64,000 nt of DNA from Nemertoderma westbladi. Taxonomy: Eukaryota; Xenacoelomorpha; Nemertodermatida; Nemertodermatidae. The stretch spans positions 51,577 to 115,576 of the forward strand of contig JAUCBJ010007649.1 of the NCBI GenBank assembly GCA_032718475.1, written 5' to 3'. The position numbers and the translations under genes are program-made. How positions within the stretch are numbered: position 1 is the stretch's first letter; each line of letters starts with the position of its first letter. Positions 34,701 to 44,065 of the stretch are shown here, piece by piece. A model generated the notes under the pieces. It had not been told where the DNA came from and searched no databases. It saw nothing but the letters and a program-made list of their open reading frames with translations.

Positions 34701-37700
34701 AAACTCACCGATGTCTATCAACTTATTTCACGGGAGGCCGTGATCGAGACTCGATCGAACTATACCGATCACCATATCGCGGCGGAAGGGATAACTGTTT
34801 CTGCGCCGAATCGGACTAAACCTTTTCCGACGAACGCGAAGGCCGTTACTTACGCCACCCCTACTGAGACTTCTAAAGTTCTGACGCCTATCGGCACCAC
34901 GCAGCCACGACAACAGTTGCCGGCGGACTTTGTGGGATGCTCATACTGCGAGCGGAACGGCAGAAACCATAGCGGACATAAACTACGTGCATGTCGCGCT
35001 TTTAAAGAGTTAGGGATCGAGGAAAGGAGACTCCAAATCCGATCTCTAGATTCCTGTTGGAGATGTATGAAGCCAGGACACGTCCGGAAGGATTGCCCGA
35101 GCGATGATACATGTTCTCTGTGTGGACGTAACCATGACGCGTTGCTTCACACAACCAGTCATACTCCGACCAGACGCTTTCGACGAGAGCATCCCGATAA
35201 AGCGGCTAGATGCGACGCGCTTTATAAGGAGCGTGCGCCGCGCGAGATCCGTACCTTTTATACCGACTGTATGGATCAGTCAGGATCATCGGACGAGGAC
35301 GAGGAGGAAGACGACACTTTCTACGTGCATGCAGGTGAGGAACAGCCATCGATAACGCTCCTCACACAGAACCAATTGAAAGGGTTTAGCGTGATTCCTA
35401 TAAAGATTACCGGAACCCGAGGGAGCAAGCGTATATACGCCATCTTAGACTCTGCGTCATCGCATAGCTATGTCGACGAACAAGTAGCCGACGTAGTTAC
35501 GGACTTGAGTCAAGGTAAGACTGCTCAGTATACTGTAAGCAGCATGCATGGTAAGAGAGCGATTCCTGTGACAAGAGTAAAACTAACTTTAGACACTCTT
35601 CTTTCCAAAGCGGAACACAGCAAGGAGGAGCGCTCATTACTTCCGGTAAGAAATTTGACCTTTGCAGCTACGAAGGACTTTAGTAACTTGCTCGGCCCTG
35701 TGCCAGAGCAATCACCGGAAGATCGTAAGTATTTCCGACACCTTGGAATACCGGAATGTCCTGTCAATTATCGTTCCATTGCGATGTTAATTGGGACAGA
35801 CCAGTTTAACTTACATCAGGTATGGGAGACACGCCCATCTGTTATTACAGCGGGCAACCCCTACGCATGTAGAACTCCCATAGGTTGGTATACTAGAGCA
35901 CCAATACGTTCACTAGAGGTAAGTGACCAGGAGGACGACGTTTTGAGTACGTGTAGTTTATTGACTAACACGATAGATAATTCTCCTTCACACTCCCGTG
36001 GTCCAATTGTACGGACGGCACTACGACAGACTTGCGTCACTAACGCAGACGCCACCGATACTGACGTAACCGATCTGGACACGACCATACGGACCTCTGA
36101 CTTACAACTACTTGCAGTAGACCAGGTTGTATTGACTACTGAAGACCTGAGGGTTGTTGCTGTGGATGACTCGATGAACGAGGATTTTGGAAGGCTTGCG
36201 AGCCTACCGAAAAATCCGAAGGTCATTGACCCCACCCACCAGGCTTCGACACCGGTCGTTGATCTTGGAAGGCTTGCGAGCCTACCGATAGATCAAGAAG
36301 TTGTCAAACCGCCGCACGACAATTCGACGCCGACTAGTGACACCGGAAGGCTTGCGAGCCTACCAGACACATTGACACTAGCCACCGCAGCGGACGAAGA
36401 CGTGGACGAGGACCATGGCGCAGTGCAAGCAGCGCTTGACCGACTGCTGACTGAACGGACCATACAATGGTTGGAACAGGACTCAGCAGAACCCGGTAGT
36501 TACGAGACCGCTATGTCAGAACAGGAAAAACGGTCATTAAATATTATGAGAGATACCATTCGCCAGACCGCGAATGGCCACTATGAGGTTGGTATGTTGT
36601 GGCGCGATGGACAACCTAAGCTCGTTAACAATTACCCGCTTGCTTTGAGGCGACTCAAATCAATAAGGCAGCGATTGTTGCGAGACGAGACGGCCCATAT
36701 GCAATACAATGCACAACTTCAGACGTATCTCCAAAAGGGATACGCCATTAGGATGTTAAATCCTGAGGTAACTACAGACCAGACATATTACCTGCCACAT
36801 CATTTTGTTCGACACCCGGACAAACCTGGCAAGGTGCGTGTAGTCAACGACTGCGCTGCGCTTTACCAAGGGATGTCTATGAATAGCGAACTGATGGACG
36901 GGCCGAATATGAATAATTACCTCATGGGAGTCCTAATGCGTTTTAGACAACGCAAAGTGGCTTTCACCTGTGACGTAGAGGCCATGTTTCACCAGGTTAA
37001 GGCTTTGGAGCGGGACAGGGACAGTTTGAGGTTTCTTTGGTATCCGGACGGAAACTTACAACTTCCGCCAGAAACTTACCAAATGCAGGTAAGAGTATTC
37101 GGAGCCAGGGACAGCCCCAACTGCACCATGTACGCCTTGAAGCAGACAGCATTAGACAGACGAGACCAATTTGACCCAGAAGTAGTTCGGACCGTGGAAC
37201 GAGATTTCTACGTGGATGACGGCCTCAAGAGTTGTGACACCTTGGAGCGCGCTACAACCGTAGCACACCAACTCCAGGATTGTCTCGCTGAGGGCGGATT
37301 TCACCTGACGAAGTTCGCTTCCAACGAACCCGAACTGGTGAACTCATTTGACCCGACGGATCGTAGCGGAGGTGACTTGGACTTAGACCTAGAACCTCTG
37401 CCGACGACCAAAGTATTAGGACTTAGTTGGGACCCTAACACCGACAATTTTAGGGTACGTGTAAGGTCCAACGACCAGACTAGACCTCTCACTAAGAGGA
37501 CTTGCTTATCGACCATGAGTCGATTGTATGACCCATTGTGTTTCATTAGTCCAGTGATCCTGCATGCTAGGATCATACTCCGCAGCATTTGGCAAGCCGG
37601 ACTGGAATGGGACGATCCCATCCCAGAAAAGTTAGCTGAGCGATGGAGGGACTGGGAAGCCCAACTGACGTTCCTACAAGACTATACCATACCAAGGGTA

Positions 37701-40628
37701 TACTTTCCTTTGCAAACCACCTTTCCTGCTGATTTAGAGCTTCACAGCTTTAGTGACGCTAGCAAGGATGGATTGGGGGTTACCTTATACCTTAGACGAC
37801 AAGTGACATCGGACAGCTACGATGTATCTCTCGTTACTTCAAGGGCTAGAACAATGCCATTGAAGTATATGACTGTACCTCGTGGGGAGCTGCAAGCCGG
37901 GACGATATCCACCGATATTGTCAGTCTAGTTCAACGCGAGCTGGAGGCTAACTTGAAGGTCACATATTGGACGGATGCGACGTTGGTACTTTGGTACATA
38001 AACAACGAAACATTCGAGTTCAAGACTTTCGTAGCCAACAGACGGGCTGAAATACTAGACCGGTCGCTCAAACAAGATTGGCGTCACTGTCCAGGGAAGC
38101 TGAACCCAGCTGACATCGCGTCACGGGGGATGCAACCACTTGACTTTTGTAAACCGGACAATAAATCCTTTTGGTTTAGAGGACCCGATTTCCTACAGCG
38201 ACCATCAGACGAATGGCCACCGTTATTCGACGCGACAACCAACACCATACCAGAGGGTGCCGAGATAAAACTCGACAAGGTTGTCAAGTCTAAAGCGAAA
38301 GCCAACGCCAAGGTCAAGAGGAAAAAAGGACGGACGAAATCTGATGACCTGGATGCCAGACCTGACATTACGCCAGACGTCTCGCCAGACACTCGACCAG
38401 ACGCTTGTACGAATCCTTCGCCGGATGTTCCGCGGGAGATTTCACCAGACGTTTCGCCGGATTGTTCACCAGATTACTCGCCAGACTATTCACCAGAAGA
38501 GACACCAGATTGTTCTCCGGATTGTTCGCCAGATTGTTTGATGGAACTCTCGACAGAATGTCTACCGGACGTCTCACCAGACTTTTCACCAGACATCTCG
38601 ACCGACTGTCCACCAGACTTTGAACCAGACTTTCTGACAGAAGTTACGCTAGACAGACTTTGGGACCGACGACAGGACATTTCGCCGGATGTTCCGCGCT
38701 ATGTCTCACCAGACGTCTCACCAGACTGTTCACCAGACGCTTCACCAGACTGTCTACTAGACACTCCATTAGAAGACCCATTGGAGCGGATCTTTAGAGA
38801 CGTACCGAATTTGACTTCTTTGGACGACAGAGATGTGGCCACAGGGATTACACTCCGCTCGAAGAAGGTACTTGACTTACCTACAGGTAAAGTGGTGACT
38901 AAGGTTAGGAAGCTTACAGGCTCACAGGAACACACTGACACTGTAGAGTTGAAACCATTACTGCCAGTCGACACATTAGGTGCGGACGGCAAAGGTAAGA
39001 CCGTAGAGATTGACGTACTTGGGGACTCAGACAAACCTACCGGAAGGCCCGTGGGCCTACCAAGTCCAGACAAGTATCCACACTACGACTACACCTTACC
39101 CGATGACGTCACTAACACTTACGTTGACAGGATAGTGAACCTAACTAGATCGTGGACTGACGCGTGCCGCAAGTTAGCATGGCTCAAACGATTGAGACAA
39201 TATGCCAGAGGCAAACGCGACTTTCCTAGAAGACTTACCTTAAAGGAAATTGAACACTGTGAAGTTGATATCATTAGACATTATCAATTGCGATATTTCG
39301 CACGAGAGTTCACAGCGATCAAACAAGGTAAACAGATTAAGTCTTCACCGATTTTGAGTTGGAGTCCGATTATTTACCGGGGCTTACTTTGTCACAAGTC
39401 CAGACTCCAAAACATCGACTTTGCACTTGACTTTAGGTATCCTATCATCATACCGCAACACCATGAGTTACAGCGCGCTATGATACTGGACGCACATGTA
39501 CAACTCAAACACGTAGGTAGACACCACTGTCTATCACACTTACGCTCGAGGTTTGTACTGATTAGACCTAGTAAGGCACTGAGTTCAGTAACACGGAACT
39601 GTATTATTTGTAAGAAGGTGCACGCGAGGATAGGACACCAAGAAATGAGTGAACTACCATTAGCTAGATTACAGGCGTTTAGACCCCCTTTCACTGAGAC
39701 AGGGATAGACTGTTTTGGACCCATAATCGCGAAACGCGGAAGGGTACAGGTAAAACGTTGGGGATTGATCTTCACTTGCATGGCCAGCAGAGCTGTCCAT
39801 ATAGAGCGAGTGACAGACTTGTCCACCAATGCCTTTATCCTAGCCTTACGGCGATTTATCGCTAGACGTGGATTGGTCAAATCCATATACTGCGACCAAG
39901 GGACAAACTTTGTGGGTGCACGGAACGAGATAACCAGAGCTTTGAGAAAATTGGACCAAAACCAGATTTCCGAGGAACTACGTCCTCACCGTATTGTTTG
40001 GTTTTTCAATACTCCAGACAGTCCGTGGAGAGGCGGCGTTTGGGAAAGGCTGATTGGCTCAATTAAGACAGCTATGGCTAAAGTCGTACCGACGCAACAC
40101 ATCTTGACAGACGATCAACTGACGACGTTACTAATAGAAATCGAAGCAATCTTAAATACCAGACCGATCGCTTTGATCCCAGACAATAACGACGTACAGT
40201 TTGCCTTGACACCAGCGCACCTGCTTATGCAGGCGCCGACGACATTGTTGCCCATTTCGGTACCCGTTGATAGTGACGGATACGGCAACAAGGCTTGGAA
40301 AATCACTCAATTACTTGCAAATAAATTCTGGGAAATATGGCAGAAATATTATTTGCCCTCTATTTCGACCAGAACCTCTTGGTATCTAAATACCCGGTGT
40401 TTAAGACGTGGTGACCATGTCTTATTGGCTGAAGCCAATCTGAGAAGACGGTTTTGGCTGACTGGAGTCATTTTGACCACGCACCCTACATCTGGTGTAG
40501 TGAGGACAGTTACTGTACGGACTATCGACGGACGTACCGTAGATAGGCCTGTACAACGTCTCGTACTCCTTGAGGAGACTAGAAACGAGACGGGAGACTA
40601 CAAATCTCCACCCAATATTAGTAAATAG
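31770..40628 (+). CDS. BEL/Pao gag-pol polyprotein, element B
   Basis: A single uninterrupted frame of 2952 codons from ATG (M-S-D-T). Order: Ala/Arg/Glu-rich coiled coil (about 270-410), DUF1759-type gag core (about 819-995), Cys/His clusters including C-W-R-C...H...C (about 1056-1126), retropepsin D-S-A-S (about 1223), RT with Y-V-D-D (about 1812), RNase H (D in F-S-D-A-S at about 1995), H-C-P-G linker (about 2105), an acidic S-P-D repeat tract (about 2195-2334), integrase zinc region (about 2573-2616), integrase core with D, D, E (I-D-C-F-G-P, C-D-Q-G-T-N-F, W-E-R-L; about 2637-2764) and a DUF5641-like tail. It is longer than A mainly through the S-P-D tract and a longer N-terminal half. 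Seven palindrome copies are read through in three different frames without breaking the protein. It looks intact. Confidence 0.95.
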   Translation: MSDTPHSTRYPPTDYDSCDPDRSTVDEPRRRTRDSTDVTPLASPVPRTEIPEAATRGDGRIEDFLTVPQTRSREPDMVSSTGSQENVIRSIGGHMAQITRNLGEGFRVLRELTAPMSRYEFYTLQVRIESRVHASVDKLKGLHELAELRGDNFTQVKIVDKLVSARESLIQFKSVISLAQQEQFDQLLGESVSDALLQPEEEEELYCLDGRLETLTNFLRRCGVPIDEPEVEPRGTTEVLTTEGSRAYQHPPLDRSFVSVRSDVGNVGDVSRTASGITRQQQEVARRQQVAEEEARHQMAQIAIEGEKQRREDEARIAQLKAQAEFEASEMRRLEEDLAREAAAAAAADELARKKAASDARAKLEARQINARLAIQEAELAAQQQDADRREREMQLQFELNRRSRETANAQADLELDARDRSMRSRTGHDLSALDRMEARYRGIQKRIEEGSVGAIDRGEEFVEDYCKRFPQVIPMLKPTTPIKPVFVTKPKEITPVRSTQGNRFVVTEIPQPRATSSPILAGNITSPPTVSRSLLVGREEPAFMTIKQVSKPLQVKPVTCCANPVIYRPTTKPDYFTRPLTQCSTQPTTSWKACEPTELRRRMDVGSTHGIGQRIARPTTSWKACEPTEQRRAVDSGPQRTRPRIIRRTRTRQPPYPDDSDSSSDSESTEREIFRTGAAAAADYKQEERSTNPYIDNPPRETPQQKPTLQPAEAISTNRLAEIMRPVADRLAQIEERLEAQPSDRSRTSVELEQPRQHRPPRREQETRRTPTHREEDPVNNSYRRTTRGRERLDDATEQGRGQLDLVSEIAKFAARHGLPAQQPPKFSGNAKHWRTLVDYVESQIAKCAFTSTEKFNYLLQVLSGEPKRLAETFIGVPDAFELAYDRLYSIYGGNVAMAKSIIEDLCRGGNISRPIDLLRLADEIKNAIGTLRSIGQLEYANAPTVLIRIIGRLHHRLRREWRRIEYQREEAGGLLKLTDVYQLISREAVIETRSNYTDHHIAAEGITVSAPNRTKPFPTNAKAVTYATPTETSKVLTPIGTTQPRQQLPADFVGCSYCERNGRNHSGHKLRACRAFKELGIEERRLQIRSLDSCWRCMKPGHVRKDCPSDDTCSLCGRNHDALLHTTSHTPTRRFRREHPDKAARCDALYKERAPREIRTFYTDCMDQSGSSDEDEEEDDTFYVHAGEEQPSITLLTQNQLKGFSVIPIKITGTRGSKRIYAILDSASSHSYVDEQVADVVTDLSQGKTAQYTVSSMHGKRAIPVTRVKLTLDTLLSKAEHSKEERSLLPVRNLTFAATKDFSNLLGPVPEQSPEDRKYFRHLGIPECPVNYRSIAMLIGTDQFNLHQVWETRPSVITAGNPYACRTPIGWYTRAPIRSLEVSDQEDDVLSTCSLLTNTIDNSPSHSRGPIVRTALRQTCVTNADATDTDVTDLDTTIRTSDLQLLAVDQVVLTTEDLRVVAVDDSMNEDFGRLASLPKNPKVIDPTHQASTPVVDLGRLASLPIDQEVVKPPHDNSTPTSDTGRLASLPDTLTLATAADEDVDEDHGAVQAALDRLLTERTIQWLEQDSAEPGSYETAMSEQEKRSLNIMRDTIRQTANGHYEVGMLWRDGQPKLVNNYPLALRRLKSIRQRLLRDETAHMQYNAQLQTYLQKGYAIRMLNPEVTTDQTYYLPHHFVRHPDKPGKVRVVNDCAALYQGMSMNSELMDGPNMNNYLMGVLMRFRQRKVAFTCDVEAMFHQVKALERDRDSLRFLWYPDGNLQLPPETYQMQVRVFGARDSPNCTMYALKQTALDRRDQFDPEVVRTVERDFYVDDGLKSCDTLERATTVAHQLQDCLAEGGFHLTKFASNEPELVNSFDPTDRSGGDLDLDLEPLPTTKVLGLSWDPNTDNFRVRVRSNDQTRPLTKRTCLSTMSRLYDPLCFISPVILHARIILRSIWQAGLEWDDPIPEKLAERWRDWEAQLTFLQDYTIPRVYFPLQTTFPADLELHSFSDASKDGLGVTLYLRRQVTSDSYDVSLVTSRARTMPLKYMTVPRGELQAGTISTDIVSLVQRELEANLKVTYWTDATLVLWYINNETFEFKTFVANRRAEILDRSLKQDWRHCPGKLNPADIASRGMQPLDFCKPDNKSFWFRGPDFLQRPSDEWPPLFDATTNTIPEGAEIKLDKVVKSKAKANAKVKRKKGRTKSDDLDARPDITPDVSPDTRPDACTNPSPDVPREISPDVSPDCSPDYSPDYSPEETPDCSPDCSPDCLMELSTECLPDVSPDFSPDISTDCPPDFEPDFLTEVTLDRLWDRRQDISPDVPRYVSPDVSPDCSPDASPDCLLDTPLEDPLERIFRDVPNLTSLDDRDVATGITLRSKKVLDLPTGKVVTKVRKLTGSQEHTDTVELKPLLPVDTLGADGKGKTVEIDVLGDSDKPTGRPVGLPSPDKYPHYDYTLPDDVTNTYVDRIVNLTRSWTDACRKLAWLKRLRQYARGKRDFPRRLTLKEIEHCEVDIIRHYQLRYFAREFTAIKQGKQIKSSPILSWSPIIYRGLLCHKSRLQNIDFALDFRYPIIIPQHHELQRAMILDAHVQLKHVGRHHCLSHLRSRFVLIRPSKALSSVTRNCIICKKVHARIGHQEMSELPLARLQAFRPPFTETGIDCFGPIIAKRGRVQVKRWGLIFTCMASRAVHIERVTDLSTNAFILALRRFIARRGLVKSIYCDQGTNFVGARNEITRALRKLDQNQISEELRPHRIVWFFNTPDSPWRGGVWERLIGSIKTAMAKVVPTQHILTDDQLTTLLIEIEAILNTRPIALIPDNNDVQFALTPAHLLMQAPTTLLPISVPVDSDGYGNKAWKITQLLANKFWEIWQKYYLPSISTRTSWYLNTRCLRRGDHVLLAEANLRRRFWLTGVILTTHPTSGVVRTVTVRTIDGRTVDRPVQRLVLLEETRNETGDYKSPPNISK
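32495..32514 (+). repeat. Palindrome copy 1 (in gag of B)
   Basis: GGAAGGCTCGCGAGCCTACC. Here it is read as E-G-S-R-A-Y, a frame used by no other copy. The centre CTCGCGAG is perfectly self-complementary. Confidence 0.9.
33544..33563 (+). repeat. Palindrome copy 2 (in gag of B)
   Basis: GGAAGGCTTGCGAGCCTACC, read as W-K-A-C-E-P-T. It shares short flanks (CCTACGACTTCGT before, CGAAC after) with copy 3, 93 bp downstream. Confidence 0.92.
33637..33656 (+). repeat. Palindrome copy 3 (in gag of B)
   Basis: Identical to copy 2 and in the same frame (W-K-A-C-E-P-T). Part of a local duplication with copy 2. Confidence 0.92.
36189..36208 (+). repeat. Palindrome copy 4 (between protease and RT of B)
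   Basis: GGAAGGCTTGCGAGCCTACC, read as G-R-L-A-S-L-P. First of three copies spaced exactly 78 bp apart. Confidence 0.92.
36267..36286 (+). repeat. Palindrome copy 5 (between protease and RT of B)
   Basis: Identical to copy 4, 78 bp downstream and in the same frame. The 58-bp spacers on its two sides have clearly diverged while the 20-mers are identical. Confidence 0.92.
36345..36364 (+). repeat. Palindrome copy 6 (between protease and RT of B)
   Basis: Identical to copies 4 and 5, another 78 bp downstream, G-R-L-A-S-L-P. Confidence 0.92.
38350..38765 (+). repeat. S-P-D coding repeat between RNase H and integrase of B
   Basis: A 12-bp repeat of the form TCRCCAGACNNN, read as S-P-D-x with x often C, V or Y, about 30 units including degenerate ones. 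It forms an acidic, proline-rich, Cys-containing linker in pol. Element A has no such tract at this position. Confidence 0.88.
39042..39061 (+). repeat. Palindrome copy 7, variant with a paired change
   Basis: GGAAGGCCCGTGGGCCTACC, read as G-R-P-V-G-L-P. Compared with the consensus, the T-A pair at positions 8/13 is a C-G pair, so the stem is kept by two compensating changes. The A-A mismatch at 3/18 is unchanged. Confidence 0.85.
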
Positions 40629-41359
40629 ATGTGGGACCTTTGTTGGCCGCCACATAGACCTACTGTATTTTAGTTATTTGTATTTGTATTACTGTACGTG
40701 CATTTGTAATCCTCTTCACTGTAGATAGAGACAGCGGTGGAATTCCATTGTCTTTATACGTGAACATGGAGGGTAGTACCCTTATGTATCACATAGGAGC
40801 GGGATTGTGTGTACAGTAGGAATGGAATTCCACTTGGAACCCACAAGTGAGACATTTTTCAAAAATTATTAGACAAATCCATTTATTTGGATTTAAATTT
40901 AAGAAAAACGATTCTCCAGTGAAAGCAAATTCTAGAATACAGCTAGATAAAATTAAAATTGGGGAGGACAAGAGCGGATGGAAGGCTTGCGAGCCTACCG
41001 ATAAATTTTTTTGGAAAAGAAAATCGGTCTTGTTCTACGTAGTCGTGTCTACTATTATTTTGACCAATTAATTCTCGACTGCACTATTTTTCTTGGGAAA
41101 CGTAGTTTGGGAAATTAAAAGGTGAGTATTTTAGACTCGCGGCTAGTTTACCCGGAATTCGTTTTTTATCGGCACAATTTTGGATTAGGAGCCAGTGCGA
41201 AATTACGCGAACCCGAAATCATTAGGCAAAATGGGTTGGGGTTTAGAGCAGAGTTGAGCCAAAAGCCAACAAACTCTGGAGTCACCTCACATCTAACCTC
41301 TATTTTGTGCTTCATCTAGTAGAAACGTAACGATATGTAACCGCATATATTCGTATACA
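40629..41359 (+). other. Region between gag-pol and the 3' gene of B
   Basis: No coding region. AT-rich, with palindrome copy 8 at 40980. A polypyrimidine stretch ending in CTTCATCTAG (41310-41319) is a plausible 3' splice acceptor about 40 nt before the ATG of the 3' gene. Confidence 0.6.
40980..40999 (+). repeat. Palindrome copy 8 (non-coding, between genes of B)
   Basis: GGAAGGCTTGCGAGCCTACC in the intergenic stretch. It shows the palindrome is not tied to protein coding. Confidence 0.92.
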
Positions 41360-41492
41360 ATGGCGGAGAAGATGTATAAAGAGTTACGTCAAGGGTTTAC
41401 GCAAGAACAGGAGCACCAGGCGCCATTCAATCGTTATGGAGCTAAAAACTTTAGTGTGTTTGGAGTGGAGAGTATGGCTAGGAGTACAGCCA
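41360..41492 (+). pseudogene. 3' accessory gene of B, first piece (cut by element C)
   Basis: An ATG-started frame of 44 codons that runs straight into the 5' LTR of element C. The target duplication AGCCA (41488-41492) ends it. The frame here is in register with the frame that starts just after the 3' LTR of C at 48804, so this is the N terminus of the split gene. Confidence 0.8.
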
Positions 41493-42021
41493 TGTTAGCT
41501 TATCCAATTCCGCTAACACAAACCCATAGAGTGAGCCATAAAGCAATATTGGGAGCCTATTGTCAGCCCAGTAAACGGGGACAATAGGCCCCAAAGGAGA
41601 CACACACAATAAGGGTCAGGGGTTACTCCCCTGACAAGAGAGAGAACAGCAAGGGCGAAGGGAAGCACTTCAGAGGGGGGCAAAGGGTGCCAACAGGGGT
41701 ATCAACCAATCAGAGGGGGGAAAGGCATCGATTGAGTAGCAATAAGGCCACCGTGCAATATAACCAGTTACCAGTAATCATACCGGTCAGTTATTCAGTT
41801 TACTCAGTCAGATCAGTAGGGTGGAACGGGGACTTCTGTCACCGTCCGCTACCGCCATCTATATATTACCTATTGTGTCATACTATATTATATCAACTGT
41901 CAGACTATTATACCTTTATACATATTACCCAACATCAGAACTCTTTTACCTTTCACACACGGCGGGGACGCGTGGATAGAAAACCCAAACGGATAAACCG
42001 GGATCCGTAGATCCCGTCACA
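41493..42021 (+). repeat. 5' LTR of element C
   Basis: 529 bp, TGTTAGCTTATCC ... GATCCCGTCACA. The end contains a small hairpin GGGATCC-GTA-GATCCC. A possible TATA box, TATATATTA, is at 41860-41868. Confidence 0.95.
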
Positions 42022-42150
42022 GTGACAGAACTAGATCCGCCCAGCTGCCCTGACAGAGATAGAATCCTAGCAGCTGCCCTAACAGTCTGACAGTGATAGA
42101 ACTAGATCTAACCAACTGACAGACTGTGGCTGCCAGCTACCAAAGGCGAG

Positions 42151-43524
42151 ATGAGTCGAGAGAAAGGAACGACACCGCCGCGGACCCCGGACGACGATCT
42201 AACGATCCGCGAGGCCACGGCGAGACGATACGAACCCACGACGCCGGTCGATGCTACGCCGACCACGTCGACGCAGGTTGACGCCACGTCGATAACGAGC
42301 AACACGGCGAACCAAGATGTGGGGGGTCGTCTACCAGGAGAGAGCGAGTCGAGTAGAGGAGACGAGTCGGGAGGAGAAGAGAAAGACGAGTCGACGCGGA
42401 GCGAGGGTCGACGTACCGATGTCGCCGGTCCGCCACAGGCCGAGGACGACGGACGGTCCACCGGAACGGCAACGGTGGGGCCGTCGGTACGACGTCGGAC
42501 CCGGAGAGACAGAGGAGAGGTCGGCGACGAGGACGTCGGGGTTTCTGATCGACTTCGACGGGCCTACAACGCGACCCGGGAACTACTAAAGGAGGCCAAG
42601 GAGGGGGCGAAGGTAGACGAGGTGAGACTGAGGAGACGACTAGGTGAGTCGAACAGATACCTTGATCACCTAGTGTGTTCTGGGCAGAGAGAACTAGCCG
42701 AGGAGAGGGCGTGGGGAGTTGCCTTCGGACTGTTTGAACTATGGGAATGTGGGGGTATGGAGCCTAGTGTAGTGTACATAGGGCCATACTTAGTCGATGC
42801 CCGGGGAGCAAAATTAGTGGGTTGGAAGAGACCTGAGGAGGGCGAATCCGAGGTTAAACCCGAGGATTCGGTCTCGTCGGTCGGAGGAAGTTCCGGGAAG
42901 CGGGGGAAAGTTAGTAGGACGGAGGGGCGACGGGAGTCCGTCGCAACCGATAAGTCTGCTACATCCTCCGCAAAAGAAAGAAGGGTGCGGGAGAGATATC
43001 TAAAGTGTAAATTAGGAATGGCGGCGGCAGAGCAGGAACAGTTAGAGTGGCAATTGAGGAGTGAAACCAGATTATTAGAGTTGGCAAGGGAGAATAGAGA
43101 GAGAGCCGAGGAGCAAAGAGATCGGGAGATGAGAGTAGAGAGCGAGCCGGCGAGCTGGTTTGATATGCTTGCGAGAGAGACGGCCGAGCGAAGTTTACGA
43201 GGGTACAGAGAGAGAGAGATAGAGAAAGAGCGTGACCGGGATGATTTGTGTGCCCGGATAGGGAGGCTTGCGCAATATCAAGCCAAACTTAAACGGCGCC
43301 GACTAGAACTGGCGCGGTTGGAGATATCAGAGAGTGAGCCCCCACTTACAGGCACCGGGCGAGAGAACCAGAACTGGTGTAGCCGTACGGGCGGGGGGGG
43401 TAATAGTAGTACGTTAGAAATAGTTAATATTAATAGTACCGTAGTAAATAACCCTAATCCCTTTATTACAGGAAATAATATTTTACCGGGTAGTAGTAAT
43501 TTAAATTTAAATACAAATATCTAA
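42151..43524 (+). CDS. Gag-like protein of element C, first part
   Basis: 457 codons from ATG. The N-terminal half is Ser/Thr/Arg/Glu-rich and looks disordered. Residues about 285-395 form a strongly charged coiled coil. The end is Asn-rich, and the Asn-rich coding continues in another frame after the stop (reading on to 44003), so a frameshift near 43520 probably ended the protein early. No conserved gag core is recognisable. The assignment rests on position and on the zinc knuckle in the third part. Confidence 0.6.
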   Translation: MSREKGTTPPRTPDDDLTIREATARRYEPTTPVDATPTTSTQVDATSITSNTANQDVGGRLPGESESSRGDESGGEEKDESTRSEGRRTDVAGPPQAEDDGRSTGTATVGPSVRRRTRRDRGEVGDEDVGVSDRLRRAYNATRELLKEAKEGAKVDEVRLRRRLGESNRYLDHLVCSGQRELAEERAWGVAFGLFELWECGGMEPSVVYIGPYLVDARGAKLVGWKRPEEGESEVKPEDSVSSVGGSSGKRGKVSRTEGRRESVATDKSATSSAKERRVRERYLKCKLGMAAAEQEQLEWQLRSETRLLELARENRERAEEQRDREMRVESEPASWFDMLARETAERSLRGYREREIEKERDRDDLCARIGRLAQYQAKLKRRRLELARLEISESEPPLTGTGRENQNWCSRTGGGGNSSTLEIVNINSTVVNNPNPFITGNNILPGSSNLNLNTNI

Positions 43525-43685
43525 ATAATAATTTCAATTCAAACCCGCAAAATAATTCGAATAATAATTTAAGTTTAGAGAATAGTAGTGATCTAAGTAA
43601 TTTAAATAATTTAAATAATAATCCCGTTTCAAATTCTAATAATTTAATTGATTTAACAAATAATATTGGGAATGGTGCTATTAAT

Positions 43686-44003
43686 ATGAGCGTGTCGGAC
43701 GTACATAACCCAGCAGACGGGGGCCTGGTAGGCCACGTAGTTAGTAGGCAGGAGGTGGCAGGGTTGAGCCAACCCGACGGCGGCCTGGTAGGCCACGTAG
43801 TTGGTAGGCAGGAGGTAGCGGGGTTGAGCCAACCCGAAGTGGGCCTGATGGGCCACGCAGTAGTAGAGAGAGAGGCGGGGGTGAATAGACCCAGCCGTAG
43901 TAGAGACAGTGCGTCGACTAGAGAGGGGTGTAGAGACGAAGTAAGAGATAGTGAAGTTAGATGTGGCGAGTGGGGGGGGGGCTACGGGCGCCCCACCACA
44001 TAA
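43686..44003 (+). pseudogene. Gag-like coding of element C, second part (frame-shifted)
   Basis: The frame is open upstream through an Asn-rich stretch. It contains three copies of a 60-bp, 20-codon repeat starting at 43716, 43776 and 43836 (with GGCCTGGTAGGCC, itself palindromic, in two of them). The frame is lost at a run of about ten G near 43975. Confidence 0.55.
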
Positions 44004-44065
44004 GATTAGTGGCGAGAGAGGGGGGGCAGAGAATGCCCCACAAGAGGGGTGTAGAAGTGTAGTAA

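Noticed and set aside
43261-43275. GGAGGCTTGCGCAA in element C as a 13th palindrome copy
   Set aside because: Only the left half resembles the palindrome; the right arm is missing.
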